64,000 nt of DNA from Pseudaquidulcibacter saccharophilus (GCF_019455445.1 NZ_JAHWUS010000004.1:62001-126000), one strand, 5' to 3'; shown: positions 54,500 to 64,000, counted from the first letter of the stretch. Program-made: numbers and translations. The notes: generated by a model not told the origin, from the letters alone.

Positions 54500-55528
54500 T
54501 TAAATCTCACCTCTTGGAGATAAAGAAGAGCTTTCTCTTTCAATGATTGAATATGGCAGTACATGGCGTAGTTGAACGTCATCATTATCATTTTTATCAC
54601 GCATGTTAGATAAGATGTTAATTGCGCGTCTTGCCATTTCCAAATATGGTTGCCGAACAGTTGTTAGTGGTGGCCAAATCGCAGTTGCAAGATATACGTC
54701 ATCAAAGCCAACAATTGTAATATCTTCCGGTATTCTTAGACCTCTTTTGTGGGCCGCAGAGCATGTTGCGGCCGCTGTTTCATCATTACATGCAAAAATT
54801 GCCGTTGGTAAATCCTTTATTTTCAATAATTCTTCAGATACTTTTAGGCCAGTTTTGAATAAAAAATCGCCTTGCACAATATATTCATCGCGTGGACGTG
54901 GTAGATTGTGCATTTCAAAAGCTTCATAGAAGCCCTGGCGGCGTAATAATGATGCGGAGTGATCTGGGTGTCCTGAAATATGCGCAATCTTACGATGCCC
55001 CATATTTATTAAATACTCTGTAATTTCTCTTGCTGCCTGCCGCTCATCCATTGCAATAGATACAAAGTCACTATCAAGATTTGTAGGCGATATTAGGGCG
55101 CAATTTACATTATTTTCTCTTAAGAAATCTCTTAAAGGGCCAAAGTCACATTGTGTAGGAAGTAATATTATATTTGAAATATTTGAATTTTTTATATATC
55201 TTGAAAGGTGAGATTTCCAATCATCTTTGAGGTGGCTAAATAATTCGACTGATAAATAACAACCAGCTTCCATTGCGGCGTGAAGCATGGCGCTTTGAAA
55301 TCTAGTTTGATAGCCGCTGTCAGGGTCTTCTAGCAATAAACCGATGCCTGATTTATTTCCCAGTCTTAATTGTCGCGCTTGTTGATTAGGCTTGAAATCC
55401 ATCTCGCGCATAATTTCTAAAATTAACTCGCGGGTAGATAATTTTACTTTTGAATCGCCATTGATTACACGTGACACAGTCTTTGTAGAAACTTCAGCTC
55501 TTTTTGCTATATCATAAATCGTAGTCAT
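54500..55528 (-). CDS. LacI-family transcriptional regulator
   Basis: A 342-residue repressor. The N-terminal HTH and hinge are TTIYDIAKRAEVSTKTVSRVINGDSKVKLSTRELIL. The periplasmic-binding-protein-like sensor contains IGLLLEDPDSGYQTRF, FVSIAMDERQAAREITEYL, RKIAHISGHPDHSASLLRRQGF and the dimer block DITIVGFDDVYLATAIWPPLTTVRQPYLEMARRA. It is divergent from a TonB receptor / halogenase / glucosidase operon and very probably controls it in response to a sugar. Its last few codons lie in sequence shared with the flank of repeat copy 3. Confidence 0.93.
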   Translation of the reverse strand: MTTIYDIAKRAEVSTKTVSRVINGDSKVKLSTRELILEIMREMDFKPNQQARQLRLGNKSGIGLLLEDPDSGYQTRFQSAMLHAAMEAGCYLSVELFSHLKDDWKSHLSRYIKNSNISNIILLPTQCDFGPLRDFLRENNVNCALISPTNLDSDFVSIAMDERQAAREITEYLINMGHRKIAHISGHPDHSASLLRRQGFYEAFEMHNLPRPRDEYIVQGDFLFKTGLKVSEELLKIKDLPTAIFACNDETAAATCSAAHKRGLRIPEDITIVGFDDVYLATAIWPPLTTVRQPYLEMARRAINILSNMRDKNDNDDVQLRHVLPYSIIERESSSLSPRGEI

Positions 55529-55603
55529 GAATTTGATTTACCAGTATCTAATTAGATATTTAATAGCCACTACACGGCTAAAGTCATATGTCAAGGACAT
55601 AAA

Positions 55604-55654
55604 AATGACATCGATAGACATTTCGCTTGACAAGATGTTTTTTATGTAACATAT
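55604..55654 (+). promoter_or_regulatory. Putative LacI operator and promoter of the TonB receptor operon
   Basis: An imperfect dyad AATGACATCGATAGACATT (55604-55622) directly precedes TTGACA (55626-55631). A CATATA lies 17 bases further on (55649-55654), a plausible -35/-10 pair. The dyad is in the right place for the divergent LacI regulator. The other bases of 55529-55838 hold a small hairpin (CAGCA-gta-TGCTG) in the leader and no gene. Confidence 0.45.
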
Positions 55655-55838
55655 ATGTTTTTAACAAATATAAAGAAAATGGGAGGAAACAAAGACCGGC
55701 ATTCAGCAGTATGCTGAAACTGGCGAAGTTTCCATAATAAAAATTAATTGTCTATCGGACATTTTGTGTTCGGAGCGTTGTTTTTTTGTATTTGTACAAC
55801 TGCGTTTGTGCGGTTCAAATATAAAGCAGGGGAGATAA

Positions 55839-58800
55839 ATGAATAAATTATCTAAAAATAAAATCACAAACTTAAAGCTCTTTGCATTAATGGCTTCTGT
55901 GTCAACAATTGCTATTGCCGGTGTTGCATCCGCGCAAGAAGTGAGCGTTGGTGAGCAATCTGAAACTGTGGTAGTAAAGGGCGTACGTGGTTCGCAACTA
56001 CGTTCAGTTTCTGCAAAAAAAATGGCGATTGCGCAAGTTGAAGCAATTTCTGCTGAAGATATTGGCAAACTTCCAGACGTTACTATTGCCGATTCTCTAC
56101 AACGTGTACCGGGTGTTCAAATTCGTCGTGATGCCGGTGAGGGTTCCACCGTAAATTTACGCGGCTTGGCGCAAACTGTAACCTTATTTAATGGCGAGCA
56201 ATATCTTTCTGCGGGAAGTATTGGTCAGGCACAGGCAAACTTCCTTGATGTTCCTTCGCAATTAATGAATGGCGTTTTGGTATATAAATCAACAGATCCT
56301 CGTACCCCTTTGGCAGGTATATCTGGAACAATCGATTTGAAAACGCGCAGACCGTTTCAATTTGCAGAAGGTTTTGTCTTAACTGGTGGTGCTGATGGTA
56401 CTAAAGGTAAGTATTCGGACGGCAATGATTTTTCAGTGAATGGTCTTGCAAATTGGCGCAATGACAAAGTTGGCGTTATGTTATCTGGCGCATACAGTGA
56501 TAACACCTTGGGCGACAATTATTCCGGTTATGGCGGTGGCGTTTATTCAGAAAATGACTGGGGCGCTGGTAAATCTACAAATTACATATCGCCGCACGGG
56601 TTTGAGGTTTACAATCGACAGATTCAACGTAAGCGCCTCGGTATCTCAGGTGCATTTGAGGCAAAGTTGGGGGAAGGTTTTACCCTAGTTGCTGAAGGCT
56701 TCTATACTAAATTAGAAGAGCATAATCGTGCGGTTGGATTAAACATTTCTAATCGTTGGGATGGTGCAGTATTTTCAAGTTGGCTAAACCCTACGGCATC
56801 AACACCAACTGGATTGTCGGATTCGGGTGGTACGCCTTGGGTAAATGTTTCTCAGTACGATATAAATGCTCAATGGCTGAACTCGTTTACAGTTAATCGC
56901 ACAAATAATTCAGAAGCGAAAAATTTCAATTTAGAATTAAAATATGACAAAGGCGGAAATTTTACGGCAGAAACCCGCTTCATCAAAGCTAAGGCAAATC
57001 GCCTTAGTATGAATGGTCAGGTGCAGGGTGATTTGTCTAATTGGCAAATCGATCCAAACGATCCTAATCGATTTACATTGTTCCGCAATGCCGCCGATAG
57101 AACGCGCGGTCCGTTCTATCCTTCTTCTATCGCTGCAAATTTCGCAGGACAATATTCTAATTCGATTGTTGGCTCTCTTGGTGGTCGTTACATCAATCCA
57201 AATCCATTTGGTATGGGGTCTAATGCACAGCTTCATGTGGATTTTAGCGGAAGCTCTCCAGTATTTTCAGGGTGGGATAAAGTTCTAACCACGGCTGGCG
57301 GTCTGGGTGCAGGAAAGACTACTGCTGATTATATGGCCAACCTAGATTCTTATCGTGTTGCTGCTTTCTCATCTGAAGGTAATAATGATGCAAGCACTGA
57401 TATGGATATTGCAAAAGCAGATGGCCATTATCATTTCGATAACCCATTATTTGGCTTTATCAAAAAAATAGATGGTGGTGTGCGTTATTCTAATCGTGAC
57501 ACTTCAATCGCCCAATTCCACTTATTTTCAAACTTTTATGCAGGCACTGGAATCCAAGTATCTGGCGATGCGGTTCCTGCTAATGGGTGTTTGGCGCAAT
57601 GGAAGGCAATTGATGTAACCATGAACCAATCACAATGCTCCGCAGGTGAAATGGTTCCAGATCCAGTAACTGGCGCGCTTGTATTCCAAGGATATACAGT
57701 CAATCAGCCAACCCCATTGAACAAATATAATGATGTTAAATTCATTACAGGACTTGGCGGCGGTGTGGCGTCTGGAATTCCAGGATTCTGGGCCGTTGAT
57801 CCAAAGAACTTTGACGATATTGTCGCTTTCCAAGAAAAAGTATTTGGTAAATCAACTCGTGTAATTATCCCTGGCCAGTCGTATGATGTACGTTTGTCTG
57901 AAAAATCTGCATACGCAGCAGCAGAGTTTGAAAAAGGAAATGTGAGCGGTAATTTCGGCGTTCATATAATTCAAACGACATTAACTGCGCGTCAGAATTT
58001 AACGGGTGCAACATTAGCATATGGTGACACAAACGCTGATATTGGTGATTATGTCGATTCAAATACTTACACAGATGTTTTACCGTCTTTAAACGTGAAT
58101 ATAGATTTACGTGATAATATGAAGCTTAGATTTGCTGCTAGCAAAACTATGCAGCCACTTGATCTAGGTAATTATGGCGGCGGCGTAACTATTAACACAG
58201 TTGATGATCCGTTGAATAATCGTCGTATTGTTTCGGGGGCTTCTGCTTCTGGCAACATTCACCTAGACCCATGGAGATCAAGTGATTTTGACGCTTCTTG
58301 GGAATGGTATCTTGGCAAAGCAACAATGGTTCATGCGGCCGCATTTTATATCGATATTGCGAGTTTTGTAACCGGTGGGCAGATATTGTCAGCGCCTGGG
58401 CAATTTAAAAACTCTGATGGAAGCCCGGCTGCCTCTGTTCCAATTTTCCTTCCGGTTCAAGGCGAAGGTGGTAAAGTTTCTGGTTTAGAGCTAGGTACTC
58501 GTATTGCTTTCAAGGATCTAAATGTTCCCAATTACTTGAGCAATTTCGGTATAGATACTAATTATACCTATTCGCCTTCATCGCAGCTTGATAGGGGTTT
58601 AGATGGCAAAAAATTGCCGTTTAACGATAACTCCAAGCATCAATATAACTTGGTTGGTTGGTATCAAACCGATAAAATACAATTGCGTTTAGCGTATAAT
58701 TACCGTTCAGAACGATTAAACAATGTCGTAACAATGGTTGGTAACAGTCGTGTTCCAATCTATGCTGATGCTACAAACTTCGTAGATTTTAACGCAACAT

Positions 58801-58958
58801 ATAATGTGAATGATAAAGTATCGATTTATTTGAACGCATCTAACGTTACTGGTGAAATTGAAACTTATAATTATAAGTTCTCAAACTCTAGCAAACAATT
58901 TGCATTCCAAAATGAATTTGAGCGAAGATTGACACTCGGCGTTAGAGCTAAATGGTAA
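55839..58958 (+). CDS. TonB-dependent receptor, carbohydrate-locus type
   Basis: A 1039-residue outer-membrane importer. A signal peptide (LFALMASVSTIAIAGVASA) precedes the plug: ETVVVKGVRGSQLRSVSAKK, EDIGKLPDVTIADSLQRVPGVQIRRDAGEGSTVNLRGLAQ, then the barrel ending ...RRLTLGVRAKW. The AKK-x-A ... VPGVQI-R style plug is that of Caulobacter/Xanthomonas receptors in sugar utilisation loci. Downstream are two halogenase-family genes and a GH3 glycosidase, so an oligosaccharide or glycoside substrate is likely. Confidence 0.93.
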   Translation: MNKLSKNKITNLKLFALMASVSTIAIAGVASAQEVSVGEQSETVVVKGVRGSQLRSVSAKKMAIAQVEAISAEDIGKLPDVTIADSLQRVPGVQIRRDAGEGSTVNLRGLAQTVTLFNGEQYLSAGSIGQAQANFLDVPSQLMNGVLVYKSTDPRTPLAGISGTIDLKTRRPFQFAEGFVLTGGADGTKGKYSDGNDFSVNGLANWRNDKVGVMLSGAYSDNTLGDNYSGYGGGVYSENDWGAGKSTNYISPHGFEVYNRQIQRKRLGISGAFEAKLGEGFTLVAEGFYTKLEEHNRAVGLNISNRWDGAVFSSWLNPTASTPTGLSDSGGTPWVNVSQYDINAQWLNSFTVNRTNNSEAKNFNLELKYDKGGNFTAETRFIKAKANRLSMNGQVQGDLSNWQIDPNDPNRFTLFRNAADRTRGPFYPSSIAANFAGQYSNSIVGSLGGRYINPNPFGMGSNAQLHVDFSGSSPVFSGWDKVLTTAGGLGAGKTTADYMANLDSYRVAAFSSEGNNDASTDMDIAKADGHYHFDNPLFGFIKKIDGGVRYSNRDTSIAQFHLFSNFYAGTGIQVSGDAVPANGCLAQWKAIDVTMNQSQCSAGEMVPDPVTGALVFQGYTVNQPTPLNKYNDVKFITGLGGGVASGIPGFWAVDPKNFDDIVAFQEKVFGKSTRVIIPGQSYDVRLSEKSAYAAAEFEKGNVSGNFGVHIIQTTLTARQNLTGATLAYGDTNADIGDYVDSNTYTDVLPSLNVNIDLRDNMKLRFAASKTMQPLDLGNYGGGVTINTVDDPLNNRRIVSGASASGNIHLDPWRSSDFDASWEWYLGKATMVHAAAFYIDIASFVTGGQILSAPGQFKNSDGSPAASVPIFLPVQGEGGKVSGLELGTRIAFKDLNVPNYLSNFGIDTNYTYSPSSQLDRGLDGKKLPFNDNSKHQYNLVGWYQTDKIQLRLAYNYRSERLNNVVTMVGNSRVPIYADATNFVDFNATYNVNDKVSIYLNASNVTGEIETYNYKFSNSSKQFAFQNEFERRLTLGVRAKW

Positions 58959-59018
58959 AAGGTTGAAATTGCCTGCAGCTTAAAAACTCTTCCCCAGTGA
59001 GTGATGTGGGCAATTTTT

Positions 59019-59062
59019 CTTAAGGGGTGGTGATGGTTTGTTCCCCATTGTCACCCCTTAAG
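59019..59062 (+). terminator. Hairpin between the TonB receptor and halogenase genes
   Basis: An 11-bp perfect stem (CTTAAGGGGTG, 59019-59029, with CACCCCTTAAG, 59052-59062) has additional inner pairing (GATGG / CCATT). No T-run follows, so it is more likely a partial terminator or an mRNA-stabilising element that lets the receptor be made in excess of downstream enzymes. Confidence 0.55.
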
Positions 59063-59118
59063 GCATAATAAATTTATAGATAAAATGTAGCGATTAATAT
59101 TCTAAACTGGAAATTCTT

Positions 59119-60624
59119 ATGCCAAAAATAAAAAAAATCATCATTGTAGGTGGTGGGACGGCAGGGTTTATGACTGCAAGCAGTCTAATAAATTCTTACG
59201 GAAATTCTGGCATAAACATAACCTTGATTGAATCTAGCAAAATTAAAACAATTGGGGTCGGCGAAGCGACAATACCTACTATTAGGTCTTTTTATCACCA
59301 ATTAGGAATTAGTGACCAAGAAGTCATTGCAAAAACAGGCGCAACAGCAAAGCTTGGCATTCAATTTAATGGATGGAAAAATAAAGATTCCAGCTTTGTG
59401 CATCCTTTTGGCGGTTTTGGCCATGATTTCAATAATATCGGGTTTTGGCATTATTTGAATGCTTATGAGCCAGAAATATTAGATGGAGGTCTAGACAATT
59501 TAGCGCTTGGATCAGCATTGGCAAAAGCAGGAAAATTTGCTCTTCCTGATCCAATAAAAGATACTACTCCAATCTATGCCAGATTTGATTGGGCATTACA
59601 TATTGATGCAATGCTATTTGCAAATTTTCTGAAAGACTATTCTCTTGCCAAGGGCTTAAATTACATCGATGCCAAAATTGAGAAAGTTGAAATAAATGAG
59701 AATAATGGTTTCATAAAATCATTATTGCTTGATGACGGCAAAGTAGTTGAAGCAGACCTATTTATTGATTGCTCTGGCTTTGAAGCAATTTTGATAGGAA
59801 AGACACTTGGCAATAAATTTGAATCTTATGAAAAACATCTGCTGACAAATGCCGCCTGGGCGATGCCAAGCAAGCGGATTGAAAACCCAATCGCCTTAAC
59901 TAAGGTTACCGCCCACTCAGCAGGTTGGCAATGGCAAATCCCTCTTAATCACCGGACTGGAAATGGACACGTTTTTGCCCGTGATTTTATGAACGATGAA
60001 TTAGCTTTACAGATTTTAGAAACAAATCTTCCTAGTGAAAAGCGTGAAGATGCGCGTCTTATAAAATTCACACCTGGGCGAAGAAATCCGTGGGATAAGA
60101 ATTGTATTGCAATTGGCCTGAGTAGCGGTTTTCTTGAGCCATTAGAATCGACTGCGATTGCGTTGATACAAAATGGTATTGAACGTATTAAAATGTTCTT
60201 CCCCTTTGATGGAATAGATGAAAAAGTTATCAAAGAACATAATCGTATTGCGCAAAAAGAATTTGAAAGAGTGCGTGATTTTATCATTCTCCATTATAAA
60301 CTTAATCAGCGTGGTGATTCTGAGTTTTGGCGATATGTTGCGCAAATGGATATCCCAGATACTCTTAGTGAAAAAATAGAATTATATAAAAGACGTGGTC
60401 ATTTTGTACGATATTCGTGGGAAATGTTTCATCACATTTCTTGGCTTGCAATGTATTCAGGCTTTGGGGTTTTACCACAAAACCACGAGTTAATGGTTGA
60501 AAATATGGGGCAAAGTAATTTTAGAAATGCGCTTAATCAGATTAATTTAGATATAGAAAGAATTGTGGCGCGTGCGCCATTACATTCACAATTTATCAAT
60601 CATTGTAACAAGGTGGCGAGTTAG
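59119..60624 (+). CDS. Flavin-dependent tryptophan-halogenase family protein, copy 1
   Basis: A 501-residue FAD enzyme. The FAD loop is IIVGGGTAGFMTAS (about 7-20), followed by GVGEATIPTIRSFYHQLGI. The Lys in ATAKLGIQFNGW (about 77) sits at the place of the PrnA catalytic Lys79. The diagnostic GWQWQIPL and SGFLEPLESTAIALIQNGIE (Glu of the active site) are present. The halogenase machinery therefore looks intact. In Caulobacter- and Sphingomonas-type genomes such genes recur beside TonB receptors, and their true substrates are mostly unknown. Confidence 0.9.
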   Translation: MPKIKKIIIVGGGTAGFMTASSLINSYGNSGINITLIESSKIKTIGVGEATIPTIRSFYHQLGISDQEVIAKTGATAKLGIQFNGWKNKDSSFVHPFGGFGHDFNNIGFWHYLNAYEPEILDGGLDNLALGSALAKAGKFALPDPIKDTTPIYARFDWALHIDAMLFANFLKDYSLAKGLNYIDAKIEKVEINENNGFIKSLLLDDGKVVEADLFIDCSGFEAILIGKTLGNKFESYEKHLLTNAAWAMPSKRIENPIALTKVTAHSAGWQWQIPLNHRTGNGHVFARDFMNDELALQILETNLPSEKREDARLIKFTPGRRNPWDKNCIAIGLSSGFLEPLESTAIALIQNGIERIKMFFPFDGIDEKVIKEHNRIAQKEFERVRDFIILHYKLNQRGDSEFWRYVAQMDIPDTLSEKIELYKRRGHFVRYSWEMFHHISWLAMYSGFGVLPQNHELMVENMGQSNFRNALNQINLDIERIVARAPLHSQFINHCNKVAS

Positions 60625-60628
60625 TTTT

Positions 60629-62134
60629 ATGCAAAATAACGAAATAAAAAAAATTATCATCGCCGGTGGTGGTACTGCTGGATGGCTGGCCGCAGCATTA
60701 TTTTCCACCCACATACCAAAAGAACGTCTTGAAATTGTCCTGATTGAATCAGATGAAATTGGTACGATTGGTGTCGGCGAATCTACTATTCCGCCATTTC
60801 TTGGTCTTTTAAGAAATCTTGGAATTAATGAACAAGATTTTATTAAAAAGTGTCATGCAAGTTTTAAGTTGGGCATCAAGTTTGATGATTGGCATAAAAT
60901 TGGTGAAAGCTATTTCCACCCATTTGGGCAAATTGGTGCAAATATTGGAAATACTGATTTCTATAACGCATGGTTATATGCAACGCAAAACGGGCTTGAT
61001 ATTCCTCTTCAAGATTTTTCACCCTCGAGCGTCATGGCACGCGAAAATCGATTTATGTTACCGATTATGGCGCAAGGAAGCCCAATAAACAACGCTGCAT
61101 TCGCGCTGCATCTTGATGCAAAATTGGCGGCAAAATATTTACGAACACACTCTGAATCACAAGGCGTGAAGCGAATAGAGGGTTTGATTGAACGCGTTGA
61201 AAAGCACGAAAACGGATTTATAAAATCTTTAACAACCAAGCGCGGCGAAGTATTGGATGCCGATTTTTTTGTAGATTGTACAGGGTTTCGTGCGCTTTTA
61301 ATCGGAGATAGCTTGGGGGTCGGTTACATTTCATGGGAAAATGAATTGCTCTGTAACCGTGCGATTGCCGTACAGACTGAAAATACTGACATTCCTGATG
61401 CTTATACAACTTCAGCAGCGCAAGATTTTGGGTGGCGCTGGAGAATACCTCTACAATCACGTTCTGGTAATGGTTATGTTTTTTCATCTCAATTTATATC
61501 TGATGATGAAGCAACGGCAAAATTATTATCTCAGGTTCAAGGAAAACCAATAACTGATCCTATGGTGGTGCCGTTCCAGTCGGGAATGAGAAAAGAGATT
61601 TGGTCAAAGAATGTATTGTCTTTGGGGTTGGCGTCAGGATTTATTGAACCGCTTGAATCAACTGCAATACATTTAGTTTATCGCACTTTGGATTTTTTCT
61701 TCAGATATTTTCCAGACAAAAATTGCGATGCCGTTTTGGCGAACGATTTTAACCGACGTATTGCCAACGACTATATTGAAATTAAGGATTTCATTGTTGC
61801 ACACTATTGTCTCACAGAGCGTGAAGACACGGAATTTTGGCGATGGTGCAAAAACCAACCCATTACACAAGACCTACGTAATAAAATCGAGGTTTTCAAG
61901 AAATCATCCGCACTAAGAGAGACTGGCCCAGAGGAGTTATTCCGCGCGCCATCTTGGTATTCGATATTTGAAGGCATGGGTGTAAGGCCAAAGCGTTATA
62001 ATTTTTTAGCTGACGCTTTGGAATTAGAGGAATTAGTTCAATTTTTGGGGAAAATAAAACCTGAATTGGACAATTATGTTAGAAAATTGCCGACTTTAAA
62101 GCAGTTCATAAATGAAAACTGTAAGGCACAATAA
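60629..62134 (+). CDS. Flavin-dependent tryptophan-halogenase family protein, copy 2
   Basis: A 501-residue paralogue starting four bases after copy 1. The same marks are present: IIIAGGGTAGWLAAALF, GVGESTIPPFLGLLRNLGI, the Lys in CHASFKLGIKFDDW, GWRWRIPL and SGFIEPLESTAIHLVYRTLD. ATG 60629 is chosen because AAGGTGG precedes it; the longer frame is inside copy 1. Sequence differs substantially from copy 1 outside the motifs, so it is an old duplication or a pair with distinct roles. Confidence 0.9.
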   Translation: MQNNEIKKIIIAGGGTAGWLAAALFSTHIPKERLEIVLIESDEIGTIGVGESTIPPFLGLLRNLGINEQDFIKKCHASFKLGIKFDDWHKIGESYFHPFGQIGANIGNTDFYNAWLYATQNGLDIPLQDFSPSSVMARENRFMLPIMAQGSPINNAAFALHLDAKLAAKYLRTHSESQGVKRIEGLIERVEKHENGFIKSLTTKRGEVLDADFFVDCTGFRALLIGDSLGVGYISWENELLCNRAIAVQTENTDIPDAYTTSAAQDFGWRWRIPLQSRSGNGYVFSSQFISDDEATAKLLSQVQGKPITDPMVVPFQSGMRKEIWSKNVLSLGLASGFIEPLESTAIHLVYRTLDFFFRYFPDKNCDAVLANDFNRRIANDYIEIKDFIVAHYCLTEREDTEFWRWCKNQPITQDLRNKIEVFKKSSALRETGPEELFRAPSWYSIFEGMGVRPKRYNFLADALELEELVQFLGKIKPELDNYVRKLPTLKQFINENCKAQ

Positions 62135-62147
62135 AAGGGAGCGTAAC

Positions 62148-64000
62148 TTGAAAAATTCATACCTAGGCAAGTCGCTAGCGGGATGCGCGGCGATGATTGT
62201 TGTTGCTGTTTCTAATCATGCAGTGGCTCAATCAATGAGTGAAAATTATGCAAATGATTTAGTAAAAAAAATGACGCGTGAAGAAAAACTTCAAATGTTG
62301 ATGGGGTATTTTTCGACAACTGCTGCTTGGCTAAAAAGTACGGCACCAAAGAATGGAATGCCTAACTCTGCTGGTTATATTGAAGGCATATCTCGCCTTG
62401 GAATACCGGCACAATCACAAACAGATGCTGGTATTGGCGTTGCCACGCAAAGATCGCCTAATCCAAGGGAAAGAACGGCATTGCCATCTGGTATAGCGAT
62501 TGCCGCAACTTTTAACGATGAAATCGCATATAAAGGTGGCGCAATGATTGGAAACGAAGCCTGGTTATCAGGCTTTAATGTCATGCTTGCTGGTGGCGCA
62601 AATTTATTACGCGAACCTCGAAATGGTCGTAACTTTGAATATACCGGAGAAGATCCACTTCTTTCAGGTGCTATTACAGGAAATACTATTAAAGGCATTC
62701 AGTCTAATCATATTATATCCACATTAAAACATTTTGCTTTTAATGATCAGGAAACTAACCGCTTCACAATTGACGTACAAATTGGTGAGCAGGCAGCACG
62801 TCAATCTGATTTATTGGCATTTGAAATTGCCAATGAAATTGGGAAGCCTGGTTCCGTAATGTGTGCATATAATCGTGTTAATGGTGATTATGCTTGTGAG
62901 AATGATTGGCTATTAAATAAAGTCTTGAAAAATGAATGGGGCTTTAAAGGATATGTTATGTCAGATTGGGGGGCAACCCATTCTACAATCCCGGCAGCTA
63001 ATCGAGGTCTTGATCAACAATCAGGTTATCCTTTTGATAAATCGCCATATTTTGCAGGCGCCCTAGATGAGGCAGTTAACAATAATCACGTTAGTGAAGC
63101 GCGATTGGATGATATGGTAGGCCGCATATTGTTTGCTATGCATGAAAATGGCTTGTTTGAAAAACCATTAAATGGTGACCAATCGGCAAAGATAGATTTT
63201 GTTGCAAATGGAAAAATTACCCAAGAAGCAGCCGAAGAGTCTATTGTTCTTTTGAAAAATGATCGAAATATTTTGCCAATTTCTAAAACAGCCAAGAAAA
63301 TTATTATAATTGGTGGACATGCTGACAAGGGTGTTCTGTCTGGCGGTGGTTCTTCCCAAGTTTATCCTGTTGGGGGAATGGCAATACCAAATGAAGGACC
63401 GGCTGAATTCCCTGGCCCAATGGTGTTTTATCCGTCTTCTCCATTAAAAGAACTACAAAAGCTTACCACCGCCGAAATAACTTATTATGACGGTGCAGAT
63501 ATTAACAAAGCCGCAGAACTTTCAAGTAAAGCTGATTTAGCAATTGTATTTGCAAACCAATGGACTGGTGAAAGTGTTGATGTCGTTAATTTAAATCTTC
63601 AAAACAATGCTGATGAACTAATAGGAAAAGTTGCTTCTGCAAACTCAAATACTGTCGTGGTTTTGCAAACTGGTGGGCCGGTGGTTATGCCTTGGCTTGA
63701 TAAAGTTGGCGCAGTTATTGAGGCGTGGTACCCTGGAACATCAGGTGGAAAAGCAATTGCCCGGGTTCTCGTTGGTGAAGTAAATCCATCGGGTGCCCTT
63801 CCGGCAAGTTTTGTAACCTCAATAAATCAAATCCCAAGACCAAAGCTTGGGGGTGATGAGGTTGGCATTGCCGTAAATAATCCAAGTCAATTAAAGGGTC
63901 GGGTGAGCGTTGACTATAATATTGAAGGTGCGGCAGTCGGTTATAAATGGCTCGATAAAACCAATCAAACTCCGCTATTTCCATTTGGCTATGGATTGTC
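62148..64000 (+). CDS. Glycoside hydrolase family 3 beta-glucosidase (partial, runs off the end)
   Basis: An exported GH3 enzyme, about 617 codons visible. It starts at TTG 62148 behind GGGAG; a signal peptide follows (SLAGCAAMIVVAVSNHAVAQ). The (beta/alpha)8 domain has DAGIGVA, RNGRNFEYTGEDPLLSG, LKHFAFNDQETNR and the nucleophile Asp273 in GYVMSDWGATHS. The second domain has EESIVLLKNDRNILPIS and WYPGTSGGKAIARVLVGEVNPSGALPAS. It probably cleaves beta-linked glucosides imported by the upstream receptor. The frame is open at the window edge. Confidence 0.95.
   Translation, partial: MKNSYLGKSLAGCAAMIVVAVSNHAVAQSMSENYANDLVKKMTREEKLQMLMGYFSTTAAWLKSTAPKNGMPNSAGYIEGISRLGIPAQSQTDAGIGVATQRSPNPRERTALPSGIAIAATFNDEIAYKGGAMIGNEAWLSGFNVMLAGGANLLREPRNGRNFEYTGEDPLLSGAITGNTIKGIQSNHIISTLKHFAFNDQETNRFTIDVQIGEQAARQSDLLAFEIANEIGKPGSVMCAYNRVNGDYACENDWLLNKVLKNEWGFKGYVMSDWGATHSTIPAANRGLDQQSGYPFDKSPYFAGALDEAVNNNHVSEARLDDMVGRILFAMHENGLFEKPLNGDQSAKIDFVANGKITQEAAEESIVLLKNDRNILPISKTAKKIIIIGGHADKGVLSGGGSSQVYPVGGMAIPNEGPAEFPGPMVFYPSSPLKELQKLTTAEITYYDGADINKAAELSSKADLAIVFANQWTGESVDVVNLNLQNNADELIGKVASANSNTVVVLQTGGPVVMPWLDKVGAVIEAWYPGTSGGKAIARVLVGEVNPSGALPASFVTSINQIPRPKLGGDEVGIAVNNPSQLKGRVSVDYNIEGAAVGYKWLDKTNQTPLFPFGYGL

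Noticed and set aside
55703-56068. A 121-codon minus-strand ORF
   Set aside because: It is antisense to the start and signal peptide of the TonB receptor and has no coding features of its own.

Overview
The window reads as the chromosome of an AT-rich alphaproteobacterium. A Caulobacterales- or Sphingomonadales-like host is my best guess, based on a LacI / TonB receptor / tryptophan-halogenase / GH3 glycosidase locus, many TonB and RND envelope systems, and repeated 3' ends of an initiator-type tRNA(CAU) gene of alphaproteobacterial form. The species cannot be named from the sequence.

The most striking feature is a set of four same-strand copies of the 3' half of a tRNA-fMet-like gene (12307-12351, 31857-31898, 40221-40270, 54383-54427). 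Each begins at or close to the anticodon region and runs through the T-arm to CCCA. None has the 5' half, so none is a working tRNA. They look like the displaced tRNA ends left at the right end of integrated elements, and they cut the window into cargo blocks with coherent themes. No integrase gene is visible inside the window.

Block 1 (1-12306) is anaerobic life: the end of a nitrate reductase operon (narH', narJ, narI, a parvulin-less PpiC relative), a methyltransferase, a porin, nnrS, a short ModE-like regulator, modABC, and the class III ribonucleotide reductase nrdD with its activase. FNR/FixK-type boxes precede nnrS, modA and nrdD. A ModE operator overlaps the modA promoter and paired NrdR boxes overlap the nrdD promoter.

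Block 2 (12352-31856) carries an amidohydrolase, a YadA-like adhesin, an AraC regulator, a wrecked hipA, a zinc/cadmium/cobalt efflux set (czcCBA, a small periplasmic protein, a P1B ATPase with a MerR regulator, a His-tailed DMT transporter), an ArsR-rhodanese regulator opposite a DsrE protein, an orphan copy of the kdp operon leader, and a phytase-like esterase.

Block 3 (31899-40220) holds essentially only a complete kdp potassium-uptake locus: a 31-codon leader ORF, kdpF, A, B, C, D and E.

Block 4 (40271-54382) has an alpha/beta hydrolase, a tightly overlapping five-gene operon (acyltransferase-like, ThiF/E1-like, membrane protein, GNAT, Acg-type nitroreductase) that I cannot match to a described pathway, a two-heme cytochrome c, and a TonB receptor / PhoD phosphatase / secreted propeller-like set.

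Beyond the fourth repeat is a carbohydrate-type locus: a LacI regulator, divergent TonB receptor, two flavin-dependent tryptophan-halogenase-family proteins and a GH3 beta-glucosidase that runs off the window.
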